DNA of 17,115 nt from DASZVN01 sp035547055 (GCA_035547055.1 DASZVN010000094.1:1-17115); one strand, 5' to 3'; positions 7,874-14,913 are shown, numbered from the stretch's first letter. Made by a program: numbers and translations. Notes: generated from the letters alone by a model not told the origin.

Positions 7874-9196
7874 ATGCGCCGCTTTCCGGCCGACCCGTTC
7901 CTTGCCGCCGAGAGTCCCGTCACGACGCGCACGGTCGAGCGGGCGCGCGAGGTCCTGGCCGGGCGGCGGCGCGGCGGGCTCAGCTTCCTCCTGTTCGCCG
8001 GGCCGGCGGTGATCGCCTCGATCGCCTATATCGACCCCGGCAATTTCGCCACCAACATCCAGGCCGGCGCGCGCTACGGCTACGAGCTCCTGTGGGTGGT
8101 GGTCGCGGCGAACCTCATCGCCATGCTGTTCCAGGCACTGTCGGCCAAGCTCGGCATCGTCACCGGGAAGAACCTCGCCGAGCTCTGCCGCGAGCGGCTG
8201 CCGCGGCCGGTGGCGCTCGCGATGTGGGGGGTCAGCGAGGTCGCGGCGATGGCGACCGACCTCGCCGAGTTCCTCGGCGGCGCCATCGGCCTCGCGCTGC
8301 TGCTCCACCTGCCGCTGATCGCCGGCATGGCGATCACCGCGGTCGTGACCTACGCCATCCTGATCGTCGAGCGCCGCGGCTTCCGCCCGATGGAGCTGAT
8401 CATCGCGGCCTTCGCCGCCTTGATCGGGCTCTGCTATCTCGCCGAGATGTTCGTCGCGCCGGTCGACTGGGCCGCGGCCGGGCTGCACCTGTTCGTCCCG
8501 GCCCTGCCCGACCGGACCGCGCTCCTGATCGCGGTCGGCATCGTCGGCGCGACGGTGATGCCCCACGCGGTCTACCTCCATTCCGGCCTGAGCCAGGGCC
8601 GGCTGCCGGCGCGCGACCTCCGCGAGCGGCGCGCCCTCCTCCGCTTCTCGAACCGCGAGGTGGTGGTGGCGCTGGCGCTGGCCGGCCTCGTCAACCTCGC
8701 GATGGTGATGATGGCGTCGGCGGCGTTCCATCTCGGCCACAGCGACGTCGCCGAGATCGAGACCGCCTATCACACGCTGACGCCGCTTCTCGGCGCCGGC
8801 GCGGCGGCGATCTTCCTGGTCTCGCTGATCGCCTCGGGCATCGCGAGCTCGGTCGTCGGCACGATGGCGGGCCAGATGATCATGCAGGGCTTCGCCGGCT
8901 TCAGCATCCCGGTATGGCTGAGGCGACTCATCACCATGGCGCCCGCCTTCGTCGTCGTGGGCCTCGGCATCGACGCCACCCGGGCGCTGGTGCTGAGCCA
9001 GGTCGTGCTGAGCTTCGCCCTGCCGCTGCCGATGGTGGCGCTGGTCGCCTTCACCCGCCGCCGCGACCTCATGGGCGACTTCGCGAACGGCGCCCTGACG
9101 GACGCCGCCGCCATCGCCGCCGCCGCGCTGGTGGTGGTGCTGAACCTCGTGCTCCTGGCGGCGACGGTGGGCCTGCCGTTGCCGGGGCTGGGGTGA
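7874..9196 (+). CDS. mntH: Nramp-family Mn2+/Fe2+:H+ symporter (MntH)
   Basis: A 440-residue polytopic inner-membrane protein with about 11 hydrophobic helices, the family norm. TM1 carries the DPGN metal-binding motif (Asp54, Asn57) within AYIDPGNFATN. TM6 carries GATVMPH, giving the Ala226/Met229 metal ligands and His231. The TM3 block EVAAMATDLAEFLGGAIGL is also typical. The position after MPH is Ala232, where most MntH proteins have Asn (MPHN); the metal ligands themselves are intact. The Met-containing site is known to favour Mn2+ and Fe2+ over Mg2+/Ca2+. The gene diverges from the A2M gene and has an MntR-type operator over its promoter, so expression is probably induced by manganese shortage. 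The ATG start fits the family N-terminus, with the conserved GP-VIASIAY helix beginning near residue 40; the ribosome binding site is weak. It converges on the DUF1194 gene. Confidence 0.94.
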   Translation: MRRFPADPFLAAESPVTTRTVERAREVLAGRRRGGLSFLLFAGPAVIASIAYIDPGNFATNIQAGARYGYELLWVVVAANLIAMLFQALSAKLGIVTGKNLAELCRERLPRPVALAMWGVSEVAAMATDLAEFLGGAIGLALLLHLPLIAGMAITAVVTYAILIVERRGFRPMELIIAAFAALIGLCYLAEMFVAPVDWAAAGLHLFVPALPDRTALLIAVGIVGATVMPHAVYLHSGLSQGRLPARDLRERRALLRFSNREVVVALALAGLVNLAMVMMASAAFHLGHSDVAEIETAYHTLTPLLGAGAAAIFLVSLIASGIASSVVGTMAGQMIMQGFAGFSIPVWLRRLITMAPAFVVVGLGIDATRALVLSQVVLSFALPLPMVALVAFTRRRDLMGDFANGALTDAAAIAAAALVVVLNLVLLAATVGLPLPGLG

Positions 9197-9228
9197 GATC
9201 GCCTGTCATCCCGGCCATGCCGAAGCGC

Positions 9229-9305
9229 CGTAGGGTGTGCATGCGCAGCATGCGCACTGCCTGCGCCCGATGGTGCGCCTCGGCTCTGCCGATGCGCACC
9301 CTGCG
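9229..9305. repeat. TAGGGTG-type nested palindromic repeat, copy 2
   Basis: A 77-bp copy of the element at 196-282. Terminal arms CGTAGGGTGTGCAT (9229-9242) and ATGCGCACCCTGCG (9292-9305) pair at 12 of 14 positions. Internal hairpins are GCATGC-GCA-GCATGC (9239-9253) and TCGGC-TCT-GCCGA (9280-9292), plus the pair GCGCAC (9252-9257) with GTGCGC (9273-9278). The arms are less perfect than in copy 1, yet the pairing pattern is retained. It lies in the convergent gap between mntH and the DUF1194 gene, with another repeat (copy B) 10 bases further on. Confidence 0.82.
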
Positions 9306-9315
9306 GCATGGCCCC

Positions 9316-9406
9316 CCTTCCCCGTCTGCGATGGGGGAGGATTGGCGGCGACGGTAATCCTTGCGCGTGAAACGGGGGAGGTGGCGCGCGCGGCGGGCCG
9401 GAGGGG
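9316..9406. repeat. CCTCCCCCG/CGGGGGAGG palindromic repeat, copy B (inverted relative to copy A)
   Basis: The reverse complement of this segment aligns with 2361-2458: both contain CCCCTCCGGC, GCCACCTCCCCCGTTTCACG, a short variable GGATT-containing spacer, then CCTCCCCC-TCGCAGACGGGG. In this copy the outer hairpin CCCC-GTC-TGC-GAT-GGGG (around 9319-9335) is retained, while the TTTCACG hairpin has lost its second arm. It fills most of the gap between the convergent mntH and DUF1194 stops and ends 10 bases before the DUF1194 stop codon. Confidence 0.85.
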
Positions 9407-9415
9407 CGCGGTCCG

Positions 9416-10240
9416 TCAGGGCCGCCGCTCGTTGTAGCGGTCGAAGCGGCCCTGCCACATCTCCTCGCCGATGGTGCAGGAGATCGGCGGGCGGTCCTGC
9501 GCCGGGATCACCGCGGGCTTCGGCGGCGCGCGGTCGGCGACCTCCTGGATCAGCTTCTCGCGCGTCGCCTTGAGGAAGTCGGCCTTGTCGTGGATCACCA
9601 CCATGAAGGCGCCCGGCCCGCCGATGACGCAGCGGTGATAGTAGTCGTCGAGATGGGGCAGGTCGAAGCTGAAGGTCCACGGGCGCTTCAGCATGATCGG
9701 CAGGCCGTTGATGCCGATGCCCTTGGCCAGCACGCTCGCCCGCGTCGGCTCGATCAGCGCGCCCTCGTTGTTGGGGCCGTCGCCCGAGATGTCGATGACC
9801 CGGCGCTGGCCGCGATAGGGCCCGCCGTCGAGCATCTCGGTGGCGTGGATCATTCCCCACGAGATCGAGGTCCGGTAGGAGCGGTTGAGCGGCGCCTTGG
9901 CGAGGCGGTCGGCGAAGGCCTTGGCCGAGGCGGCATCGTCGATCAGGGTCCAGTCCGCCACGATGTCGCCCTGGCCGGTGCCGGCCCACTCCATGTAGGC
10001 GACGGCGATCCGCCCGAGCGGCCCGTTCCTGATCGCCTGGATCACCTCGGGCGCGGTCAGCGCCTCGACATAGCCCTGGCGCTGCAGCGCCTGCTCGTCG
10101 GGATCCATCGAGTAGGAGATGTCGACGGCAAGGACCAGCGCGAGGTCGACCTCGATGCCGCCGGCGCTCGCGGACGGCGCCGCCGCCAACGCCAGCGACG
10201 GCGCAAGCAGCGCCAGCACGGTCGCGAAGATGAGCCGCAT
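9416..10240 (-). CDS. Exported DUF1194 protein with VWA-like metal-binding fold
   Basis: A 274-residue protein of the DUF1194 family, found mainly in alphaproteobacteria. Residues 1-20 (MRLIFATVLALL...ALA) form a Sec signal peptide, so it is periplasmic or secreted. The mature part begins with a von Willebrand factor A-like strand and MIDAS motif, D40-I-S42-Y-S44, followed by SYRTSISWG (the likely MIDAS threonine) and VIDISGDGPNNEG, which supplies the second acidic loop. The fold and divalent-metal site are therefore inferred; the biological role of DUF1194 is unknown. The start at ATG 10238-10240 is chosen over a possible start 21 codons upstream because it has GAGGGGAGG eight bases before it (10249-10257, minus strand) and gives a clean signal peptide. 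It diverges from the aspartic protease gene and converges on mntH. Confidence 0.9.
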   Translation of the reverse strand: MRLIFATVLALLAPSLALAAAPSASAGGIEVDLALVLAVDISYSMDPDEQALQRQGYVEALTAPEVIQAIRNGPLGRIAVAYMEWAGTGQGDIVADWTLIDDAASAKAFADRLAKAPLNRSYRTSISWGMIHATEMLDGGPYRGQRRVIDISGDGPNNEGALIEPTRASVLAKGIGINGLPIMLKRPWTFSFDLPHLDDYYHRCVIGGPGAFMVVIHDKADFLKATREKLIQEVADRAPPKPAVIPAQDRPPISCTIGEEMWQGRFDRYNERRP

Positions 10241-10248
10241 CGGGGTGG

Positions 10249-10257
10249 CCTCCCCTC
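10249..10257 (-). promoter_or_regulatory. Shine-Dalgarno fixing the DUF1194 start
   Basis: On the minus strand GAGGGGAGG lies 8 bases before ATG 10238-10240. It decides between this start and the longer reading frame beginning at 10303, whose extra 21 residues (many Arg/Gly) would spoil the signal peptide. Confidence 0.75.
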
Positions 10258-10312
10258 GGATGCCCCCGCGCCGGATGCTGCCACCGCGCTCGGCGCCCGC
10301 CAAGGGTTTTGC

Positions 10313-10347
10313 CGTCGCCGTTAGCCCTCCATAAGGGGATGGCGACG
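10313..10347. other. Stem-loop upstream of the aspartic protease gene
   Basis: CGTCGCC (10313-10319) pairs perfectly with GGCGACG (10341-10347); inside, CCCT (10325-10328) pairs with AGGG (10334-10337) across a small internal loop. It lies in the 138-bp divergent region between the DUF1194 gene and the protease gene, 31 bases before the protease ATG. It could be an operator or a 5' leader hairpin. In DNA this rich in G and C a 7-bp match may be chance, so no function is claimed. Confidence 0.4.
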
Positions 10348-10378
10348 CAACTTCGCGTGAACGAGCCTGGGAGCGCGA

Positions 10379-10906
10379 ATGCTGCGCCAGATCCTTCCGG
10401 TGGTGTTCGTCACGCTGGCGCTAGCGGTGACGTTGCCCGGCCTGCTCGAGCGCCGGCCGGCGCCCCGCCCGGCGCCGCACGCGGCCGCCGCGGTCGCAGC
10501 CGCGGCCGACCCGGCGACGGAACGCGACGACGTCCCCGGCCGGGCGGTCATCGACGCCGACGCCGCCGGCCACTACCGCGCCCAGGTGAGGGTCGACGAC
10601 CGCCTGCTCGACATGATCGTCGACACCGGCGCGAGCACGGTGGTGCTGCGCTACGAGGACGCCGAGCGGCTCGGCCTCGCCGGCGACGCCGCCGCCTTCG
10701 ACGTCAAGGTCATGACCGCCAACGGCGAGGCCCGCGCCGCCCGGGTCACTCTCGACAGCGTCGGGATCGGCGGCATCACGCTCTACGCCGTGCCGGCGCT
10801 GGTGGCGGCGCCGGGCGCGCTCGGCATCAACCTCCTCGGCATGAGCGCCCTCCGCCGCCTCAGCCGGGTCGAAGCCCGGCAGGGCCAGCTCGTGCTGGAG
10901 AACTGA
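10379..10906 (+). CDS. Retropepsin-like aspartic protease, membrane-anchored (clan AA, TIGR02281-like)
   Basis: A 175-residue protein with an N-terminal hydrophobic helix (about residues 4-22) that should anchor it in the inner membrane, an Ala/Pro-rich linker (about 25-52), and a periplasmic domain of about 120 residues. The domain has the single catalytic motif D82-T-G-A-S-T within DMIVDTGAST, then VMTANGEARAARVTL and LGINLLGMSAL, matching the flap and psi-loop segments of single-domain retropepsin-like proteases, which work as dimers. Proteins of this TIGR02281-like type are widespread in alphaproteobacteria with few known substrates. The ATG is preceded by GGGAG at a usable distance. It diverges from the DUF1194 gene, and phosphomannomutase follows after 192 bp that include a repeat element, so joint transcription is doubtful. 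Confidence 0.88.
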   Translation: MLRQILPVVFVTLALAVTLPGLLERRPAPRPAPHAAAAVAAAADPATERDDVPGRAVIDADAAGHYRAQVRVDDRLLDMIVDTGASTVVLRYEDAERLGLAGDAAAFDVKVMTANGEARAARVTLDSVGIGGITLYAVPALVAAPGALGINLLGMSALRRLSRVEARQGQLVLEN

Positions 10907-10925
10907 CGAGCGGCCCGGCGCGGCA

Positions 10926-11015
10926 CGTCATGCCCGGCCTTGGGCCGGCATCCACGACGTTGCGGCGAGCGGCGGAAGGAAGGGGTGGATGGCTGGGACA
11001 AGCCCGGCGATGACG
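10926..11015. repeat. GTCATGCCCGG-type imperfect inverted-repeat element
   Basis: A 90-bp element bounded by CGTCATGCCCGGCCTTGGG...CATCCAC (10926-10955) and GTGGAT...GACAAGCCCGGCGATGACG (10985-11015). The two arms of about 30 bases are imperfect inverted repeats of each other, with a 30-base purine-rich middle. Elements reading GTCATGCCCGG-CTTG-CCCGG-CATCCA are familiar from many Bradyrhizobiaceae and related genomes (recollection, not a search). It lies between the protease and phosphomannomutase genes and is the only copy in this window. Confidence 0.75.
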
Positions 11016-11027
11016 GAGACCGAGGCT

Positions 11028-11049
11028 CCCGCCTTCGGCGGGCTCCCTT
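11028..11049 (+). terminator. Possible terminator hairpin after the protease gene
   Basis: CCCGCC-TTC-GGCGGG (11028-11042) is a perfect 6-bp GC hairpin with a tight loop, followed by CTCCC and a short TTT (11048-11050). The T-run is too short for a strong intrinsic terminator, but position after the protease gene and before the phosphomannomutase ribosome binding site would suit one. Confidence 0.35.
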
Positions 11050-11098
11050 TCGCCTGCGCCGTGCGTTAGAGAGATCCCGCCACCTTTGAGGAGCGCCG

Positions 11099-12598
11099 AT
11101 GTTCCCCCGGCCCGAACCGCGCCTCGTCCCCAACACCTACGACTACGAAAGCCGCCCGATGGTGAAGGCCACCGGGTTCCGCGAATACGACGCACGCTGG
11201 CTGTTCGAGCAGGAAATCAACCTGATGGGCATCGAGGCCCTCGGCCTCGGCCTCGGCACGCTGGTGCACCGCCTCGGCGTCCGGCCGGACATCGTCACCG
11301 GCCACGATTTCCGCAGCTACTCGGCCTCGATCAAGGCGGCGCTCACGACCGGGATGATGGCGGCCGGCCTCCGCGTCCACGACATCGGGCTCGCGCTGTC
11401 GCCGATGGCCTATTTCGCCCAGTTCGCGCTCGACGTGCCCTGCGTCGCCATGGTCACCGCCTCGCACAACGACAACGGCTGGACCGGGGTGAAGATGGGC
11501 GTCGCCCGCCCGCTGACCTTCGGCCCCGACGAGATGCAGCAGCTCAAGGAGATCGTGCTCGGCGCCGATTTCGAAACCCGCGACGGCGGCGCCTACCGCT
11601 TCGTGCCCGACATCGCCGACCGCTATGTCGCCGACCTCACCAACCGGCCGAAGCTGAAGCGTCGCATCAAGACGGTGGTCGCCTGCGGCAACGGCACCGC
11701 CGGCGCCTTCGCGCCGCGCATCCTCGAAGCGCTCGGCTGCGAGGTGGTGCCGCTCGACTGCGAGCTCGACCACAGCTTCCCCAACTACAACCCCAACCCC
11801 GAGGACCTGCGCATGCTCCACGCCATGCGCGACAAGGTCCTGGAGAGCAAGGCGGATCTCGCGATCGGCTTCGACGGCGACGGCGATCGCTGCGGCGTCG
11901 TCGACGACGAGGGCGAGGAGATCTTCGCCGACAAGGTCGGGGTGATGCTGGCGCGGGATCTTTCGGCGCTGCACCCCGGCGCGACCTTCGTCGCCGATGT
12001 GAAGTCGACCGGCCTGTTCGCGACCGACCCGGTGCTGCGGAAGAACGGCGTCAAGGCCGACTACTGGAAGACCGGCCACTCCTACATGAAGCGCCGCGTC
12101 AACGCGATCGGCGCCCTGGTCGGCTTCGAAAAGTCCGGACATTACTTCTTCAACCCGCCGATCGGGCGCGGCTACGACGACGGGCTGGTGTCGGCCATCG
12201 CCGTGCTCGACATGCTCGACCGCAGCCCGGGCAGGAAGATGTCGGACCTCCTGAAGGGGCTGCCCAAGACCTGGGGCTCGCCGACGATGAGCCCGCACTG
12301 CCCCGACGAGGACAAGTATCGCGTCGTCGACGCCGTGGTCGCCGCCTTCGAGGCCGCCCGACGCGACGGTACCCCCGTGGCCGGGCAGAAGATCCGCGAC
12401 CTCGTCACCGTCAATGGCGTGCGGGTCACGGTCGAGGACGGCACCTGGGGCCTGGTGCGCGCCTCCTCCAACAAGCCGGAGCTCGTCGTCGTAGTCGAGA
12501 GCCCGGTGTCCGAGGCCCGGATGCGCGCGATGTTCGAGGCGATCGACGGCACGCTGCGGCAACATCCGGAGGTCGGCGAGTACAACCAGAAGATTTAG
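11099..12598 (+). CDS. Phosphomannomutase/phosphoglucomutase (alpha-D-phosphohexomutase family)
   Basis: A 499-residue cytoplasmic enzyme that interconverts hexose 1- and 6-phosphates (Man-1-P/Man-6-P or Glc-1-P/Glc-6-P), feeding sugar nucleotides for exopolysaccharide, LPS and glycans. Domain 1 has the catalytic phosphoserine loop T120-A-S122-H-N with Ser122. Domain 2 has the Mg2+ loop D259-G-D261-G-D263-R. Domain 3 has the sugar-specificity loop FEKSGHYFF (Glu344-His348; GEKSGH or GEMSGH in many relatives). Domain 4 has the phosphate-binding stretch around R-A-SSNKPELVVVVE near residues 455-470. Length and motif order fit PMM/PGM rather than PNP mutase GlmM. The ATG is preceded by GAGGAG (11088-11093). 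Whether mannose or glucose is the main substrate cannot be told; no polysaccharide cluster is seen here. The EAL-domain gene follows on the same strand with its own likely promoter. Confidence 0.92.
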   Translation: MFPRPEPRLVPNTYDYESRPMVKATGFREYDARWLFEQEINLMGIEALGLGLGTLVHRLGVRPDIVTGHDFRSYSASIKAALTTGMMAAGLRVHDIGLALSPMAYFAQFALDVPCVAMVTASHNDNGWTGVKMGVARPLTFGPDEMQQLKEIVLGADFETRDGGAYRFVPDIADRYVADLTNRPKLKRRIKTVVACGNGTAGAFAPRILEALGCEVVPLDCELDHSFPNYNPNPEDLRMLHAMRDKVLESKADLAIGFDGDGDRCGVVDDEGEEIFADKVGVMLARDLSALHPGATFVADVKSTGLFATDPVLRKNGVKADYWKTGHSYMKRRVNAIGALVGFEKSGHYFFNPPIGRGYDDGLVSAIAVLDMLDRSPGRKMSDLLKGLPKTWGSPTMSPHCPDEDKYRVVDAVVAAFEAARRDGTPVAGQKIRDLVTVNGVRVTVEDGTWGLVRASSNKPELVVVVESPVSEARMRAMFEAIDGTLRQHPEVGEYNQKI

Positions 12599-12636
12599 CC
12601 GGCGTATGCAATAACATATTCATCGGGCACACATTT

Positions 12637-12666
12637 TTGAATAACAGGCGCGACCGGCATTTTAAC
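12637..12666 (+). promoter_or_regulatory. Candidate promoter of the GGDEF-EAL gene
   Basis: The gap 12599-12679 is distinctly AT-rich for this genome. It holds TTGAAT (12637-12642) and TTTAAC (12661-12666) separated by 18 bases, each matching the sigma70 consensus at four positions. An inverted repeat TATTCA (12617-12622)/TGAATA (12638-12643) overlaps the -35 and could be an operator. The palindrome ACTTAAGT (12671-12678) lies near the expected start of transcription. Prediction by eye only. Confidence 0.4.
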
Positions 12667-12716
12667 GGCGACTTAAGTTGTGTGGTCAAAACATGCGCCC
12701 CGGTGGGCTTCGCCCC

Positions 12717-12722
12717 GGAGGG
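12717..12722 (+). promoter_or_regulatory. Shine-Dalgarno favouring the TTG start of the GGDEF-EAL gene
   Basis: GGAGGG lies 8 bases before TTG 12731-12733. The longer frame beginning with GTG at 12680 has no visible ribosome binding site. A small hairpin GGGC-TTC-GCCC (12705-12715) directly precedes this site and could modulate access to it. Confidence 0.6.
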
Positions 12723-12730
12723 TCGCAACG

Positions 12731-14857
12731 TTGGTCCCGCACGCACTGCGCGCGACGACTTGGAAGCAGCGTCTCCGGCGGCGTCCGGTCGGGCTGGCGA
12801 CGCGCTTCACCCTGTTCGTCGCCGCGCTCCTGATCGTGCTCGACTTTGCCTTCTTCCTGGTGCACGACCTCGAATTCCATCGCCTCGAGCATGAGGCCTT
12901 CGTCGGGCGGGTCCGCGACCTCGTCGCGATGATCGACGCCGCCGCCCGCCACGGCACGCTCGAGGACGAGCTCCAGCGGGTCCAGAGCGTGCTCGACGAG
13001 GTCTCCAAGGAACCCTCGACGCGGTTCGTCTACGCGACCGCGCTCGACGGCCGGCTCGAGCCGATCGCCAAGCTGCCCCGCGAGGTCACGCTGGCCGCCG
13101 GCACGGTCGAGCGCGACGCCATCGACATCCGCCACCCGGTGATCCGCGTCGTCGGCGGCTTGCAGCGGGTCGCGGTGCCGATTCTCGCCGATGGGCGGGT
13201 GGTCGCGCTGGTCGGTGCCGGCGTGTCGCGGGCCGCAACCGATGCGGCGCTGGTCCGGGTCCGCCGCGGCAATCTCGTGCTCGCGATCGGCTTCTTCGCC
13301 GTTGCGCTGATCCTGACGGCGCTCCTCATGCGCCGCGTCGTCGCCCCGGTGCGGCGCCTGACCGATGCCATGGAGCGGGTTGCCGCCGGCGATCTCAACG
13401 CCGTCGCGCCGGTCGCGCGCCGCGACGAGATCGGCTCGCTGTCGCGCGCTTTCGGCGCGATGACGGCGAGCCTCGCCGAGAGCGCCGAGACGGTGCAGCG
13501 GCTGACCTTCACAGACCCGGTGACCGGGCTACCCAACCGCGCTTTTCTCAGGCTCCAGGCCGAAACTGCGCTCAAGGCCGGGCGCGCGGCCGGGCTGATG
13601 GTCCTGCGCGTCGACCGGCTGGAGCGGGTGCACGAGGCGTTCGGCCCCGACGTCGCCGACCAGCTCCTCATCGCCGCCGCCCACCGCCTGTCGCGGCTGC
13701 TGCGCGACGAGCGCCGCGCCTGGTTCGCGATCGAGCCAGGCGACGTCGTGCTGTCGCGGTTCGGCTCCGAAGGATTGGCGATCCTGGCCTGCGGCCTGTC
13801 CGGAGAAGAGGAGCTGGTGCAGGCGGCGCAGCGCGTGATCGCCGCCTTCCGCGCCCCCTTCACCGCCAACGGTCATTCGGTTGCGCTCGCGGTCGGCATC
13901 GGCCTCGCGCTGTCGCCGGCGGACGGCGAAGACTTCGCCGCCCTGCAGCGGAGCGCCCAGTCCGGCCTGCAGGAGGCCCGCCGTGCCGGCCGCTCGGCCT
14001 ACCGCTTCGCCCGCGCCGACCTCAACGCCCGCTCCTATCGCCTGCTGGTGATCGAGCAGGAGCTGCGCCTCGCGATCGAGCGCCACGAGATCGAGGTGTG
14101 GTACCAGCCCCAGGTCACGCTGACGGACGGGGTCGTGCACGGCGCCGAGGCGCTGATCCGCTGGCGCCACCCGGTGCGCGGCGTGCTGGCGCCCGGCGAA
14201 TTCCTCGAGGTCGCCGAAGAGCTCGGCTTTCTCGACGAGATCGGCATGGGCGTCCTCGCCGAGGTCGCCCGCCAGAGCGCGGCATGGGCAGCCGACGGCC
14301 TCGAGCCGCGCCTCTCGGTCAACGTCACGGCCGCCCAGTGCGAGCGGCCGGACTTCTCCGGCGAAGTGCTTCGCATCCTCGACAAGGAGCACGCCAGCGC
14401 ACGGCGGCTCGACATCGAGATCACCGAGACGGTCGCGATGCGCGACGCCCAGCGGACGGCCCATGACCTCGCCCCGCTACGCGCCGCCGGCATCCGCATC
14501 GCGGTCGACGATTTCGGCACCGGCTACTCGAACCTGGTGTCGCTGACCCACATGCCGTTCGACGTGCTCAAGATCGACCACACCTTCATCGCGCGCTGCA
14601 TGCTGGACGATCGCGCCCGGGTGCTGGTTACCACCATGCTGGCGATGGCCCGCCAGCTCGGCGTGGAAGTCATCGCGGAGGGCGTCGAGAGCGAGGAGCA
14701 GCGGCGCTTCCTCCTCGAGCATGGCTGCCTGGTGGCGCAGGGCTTCCTGTTCGGCCGTGCCATGCCGGCAGACGAGTTCGAGCGCCTCTACCGCGCGCAG
14801 CCCGGCGTGGGCTGGCGGCGACGCTACGCCATTGGCGAAGGTAACGCCGTCGCCTGA
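12731..14857 (+). CDS. Membrane HAMP-GGDEF-EAL protein; degenerate GGDEF, intact EAL (probable c-di-GMP phosphodiesterase)
   Basis: From the TTG start the protein is 708 residues; a GTG at 12680 would add 17. Residue numbers here count from the GTG. TM1 is about 41-61, a periplasmic sensor region about 62-195, TM2 198-217, and HAMP 218-270 (P-VRRLTDAMERVAAGDL). The GGDEF domain (about 275-440) keeps FTDPVTGLPNRAFL, but its active-site signature reads R360-F-G-S-E-G-L instead of R-GGDEF, so cyclase activity is unlikely. The EAL domain (about 452-705) has E490-A-L, N548, E580-ITE583, D610-D611-FGTGYS, K631, E667 and Q687, the residues needed for metal-dependent cleavage of c-di-GMP to pGpG. The likely role is to lower c-di-GMP in response to a periplasmic signal, with GGDEF as a regulatory module. 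Its 3' end forms part of a stem-loop, and it converges on the Rieske gene. Confidence 0.93.
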   Translation: MVPHALRATTWKQRLRRRPVGLATRFTLFVAALLIVLDFAFFLVHDLEFHRLEHEAFVGRVRDLVAMIDAAARHGTLEDELQRVQSVLDEVSKEPSTRFVYATALDGRLEPIAKLPREVTLAAGTVERDAIDIRHPVIRVVGGLQRVAVPILADGRVVALVGAGVSRAATDAALVRVRRGNLVLAIGFFAVALILTALLMRRVVAPVRRLTDAMERVAAGDLNAVAPVARRDEIGSLSRAFGAMTASLAESAETVQRLTFTDPVTGLPNRAFLRLQAETALKAGRAAGLMVLRVDRLERVHEAFGPDVADQLLIAAAHRLSRLLRDERRAWFAIEPGDVVLSRFGSEGLAILACGLSGEEELVQAAQRVIAAFRAPFTANGHSVALAVGIGLALSPADGEDFAALQRSAQSGLQEARRAGRSAYRFARADLNARSYRLLVIEQELRLAIERHEIEVWYQPQVTLTDGVVHGAEALIRWRHPVRGVLAPGEFLEVAEELGFLDEIGMGVLAEVARQSAAWAADGLEPRLSVNVTAAQCERPDFSGEVLRILDKEHASARRLDIEITETVAMRDAQRTAHDLAPLRAAGIRIAVDDFGTGYSNLVSLTHMPFDVLKIDHTFIARCMLDDRARVLVTTMLAMARQLGVEVIAEGVESEEQRRFLLEHGCLVAQGFLFGRAMPADEFERLYRAQPGVGWRRRYAIGEGNAVA

Positions 14858-14871
14858 TCGATCGCCAATGG
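14829..14871. terminator. Stem-loop spanning the stop codon of the GGDEF-EAL gene
   Basis: CCATTGGCGA (14829-14838) and TCGCCAATGG (14862-14871) form a perfect 10-bp inverted repeat with a 23-base loop that contains the TGA at 14855-14857. No T-tract follows, so it is not a standard intrinsic terminator, but a 10-bp stem exactly straddling a stop codon in a 56-bp convergent gap suggests an mRNA 3'-end or anti-readthrough structure. Confidence 0.5.
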
Positions 14872-14872
14872 T

Positions 14873-14902
14873 CCCCCTCCCGTCTGCGATGAGGGAGAAT
14901 CC
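14873..14902. repeat. CCTCCCCCG/CGGGGGAGG palindromic repeat, half copy C
   Basis: CCCCCTCCCGTCTGCGATGA (14873-14892) followed by GGGAGAATCC matches the first half of copy B (9317-9341) in the same orientation, with a few substitutions; CTCCC (14877-14881) still pairs with GGGAG (14893-14897). The second half is missing. It fills the gap between the convergent stops of the EAL and Rieske genes. Confidence 0.7.
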
Positions 14903-14913
14903 GCCGGCCGAGC

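Noticed and set aside
2397..7874. A continuous 1825-codon minus-strand frame overlapping the A2M gene
   Set aside because: It is a frame shadow: the product is Arg/Gly/Pro-rich low-complexity sequence with no domain, while the overlapping 2531-7720 frame has a signal peptide, MG signatures and the thioester motif.
11066..12565. A 499-codon minus-strand frame antisense to phosphomannomutase
   Set aside because: His/Asp/Gly-rich antisense translation with no family resemblance; the plus-strand frame has all catalytic loops of a phosphohexomutase.
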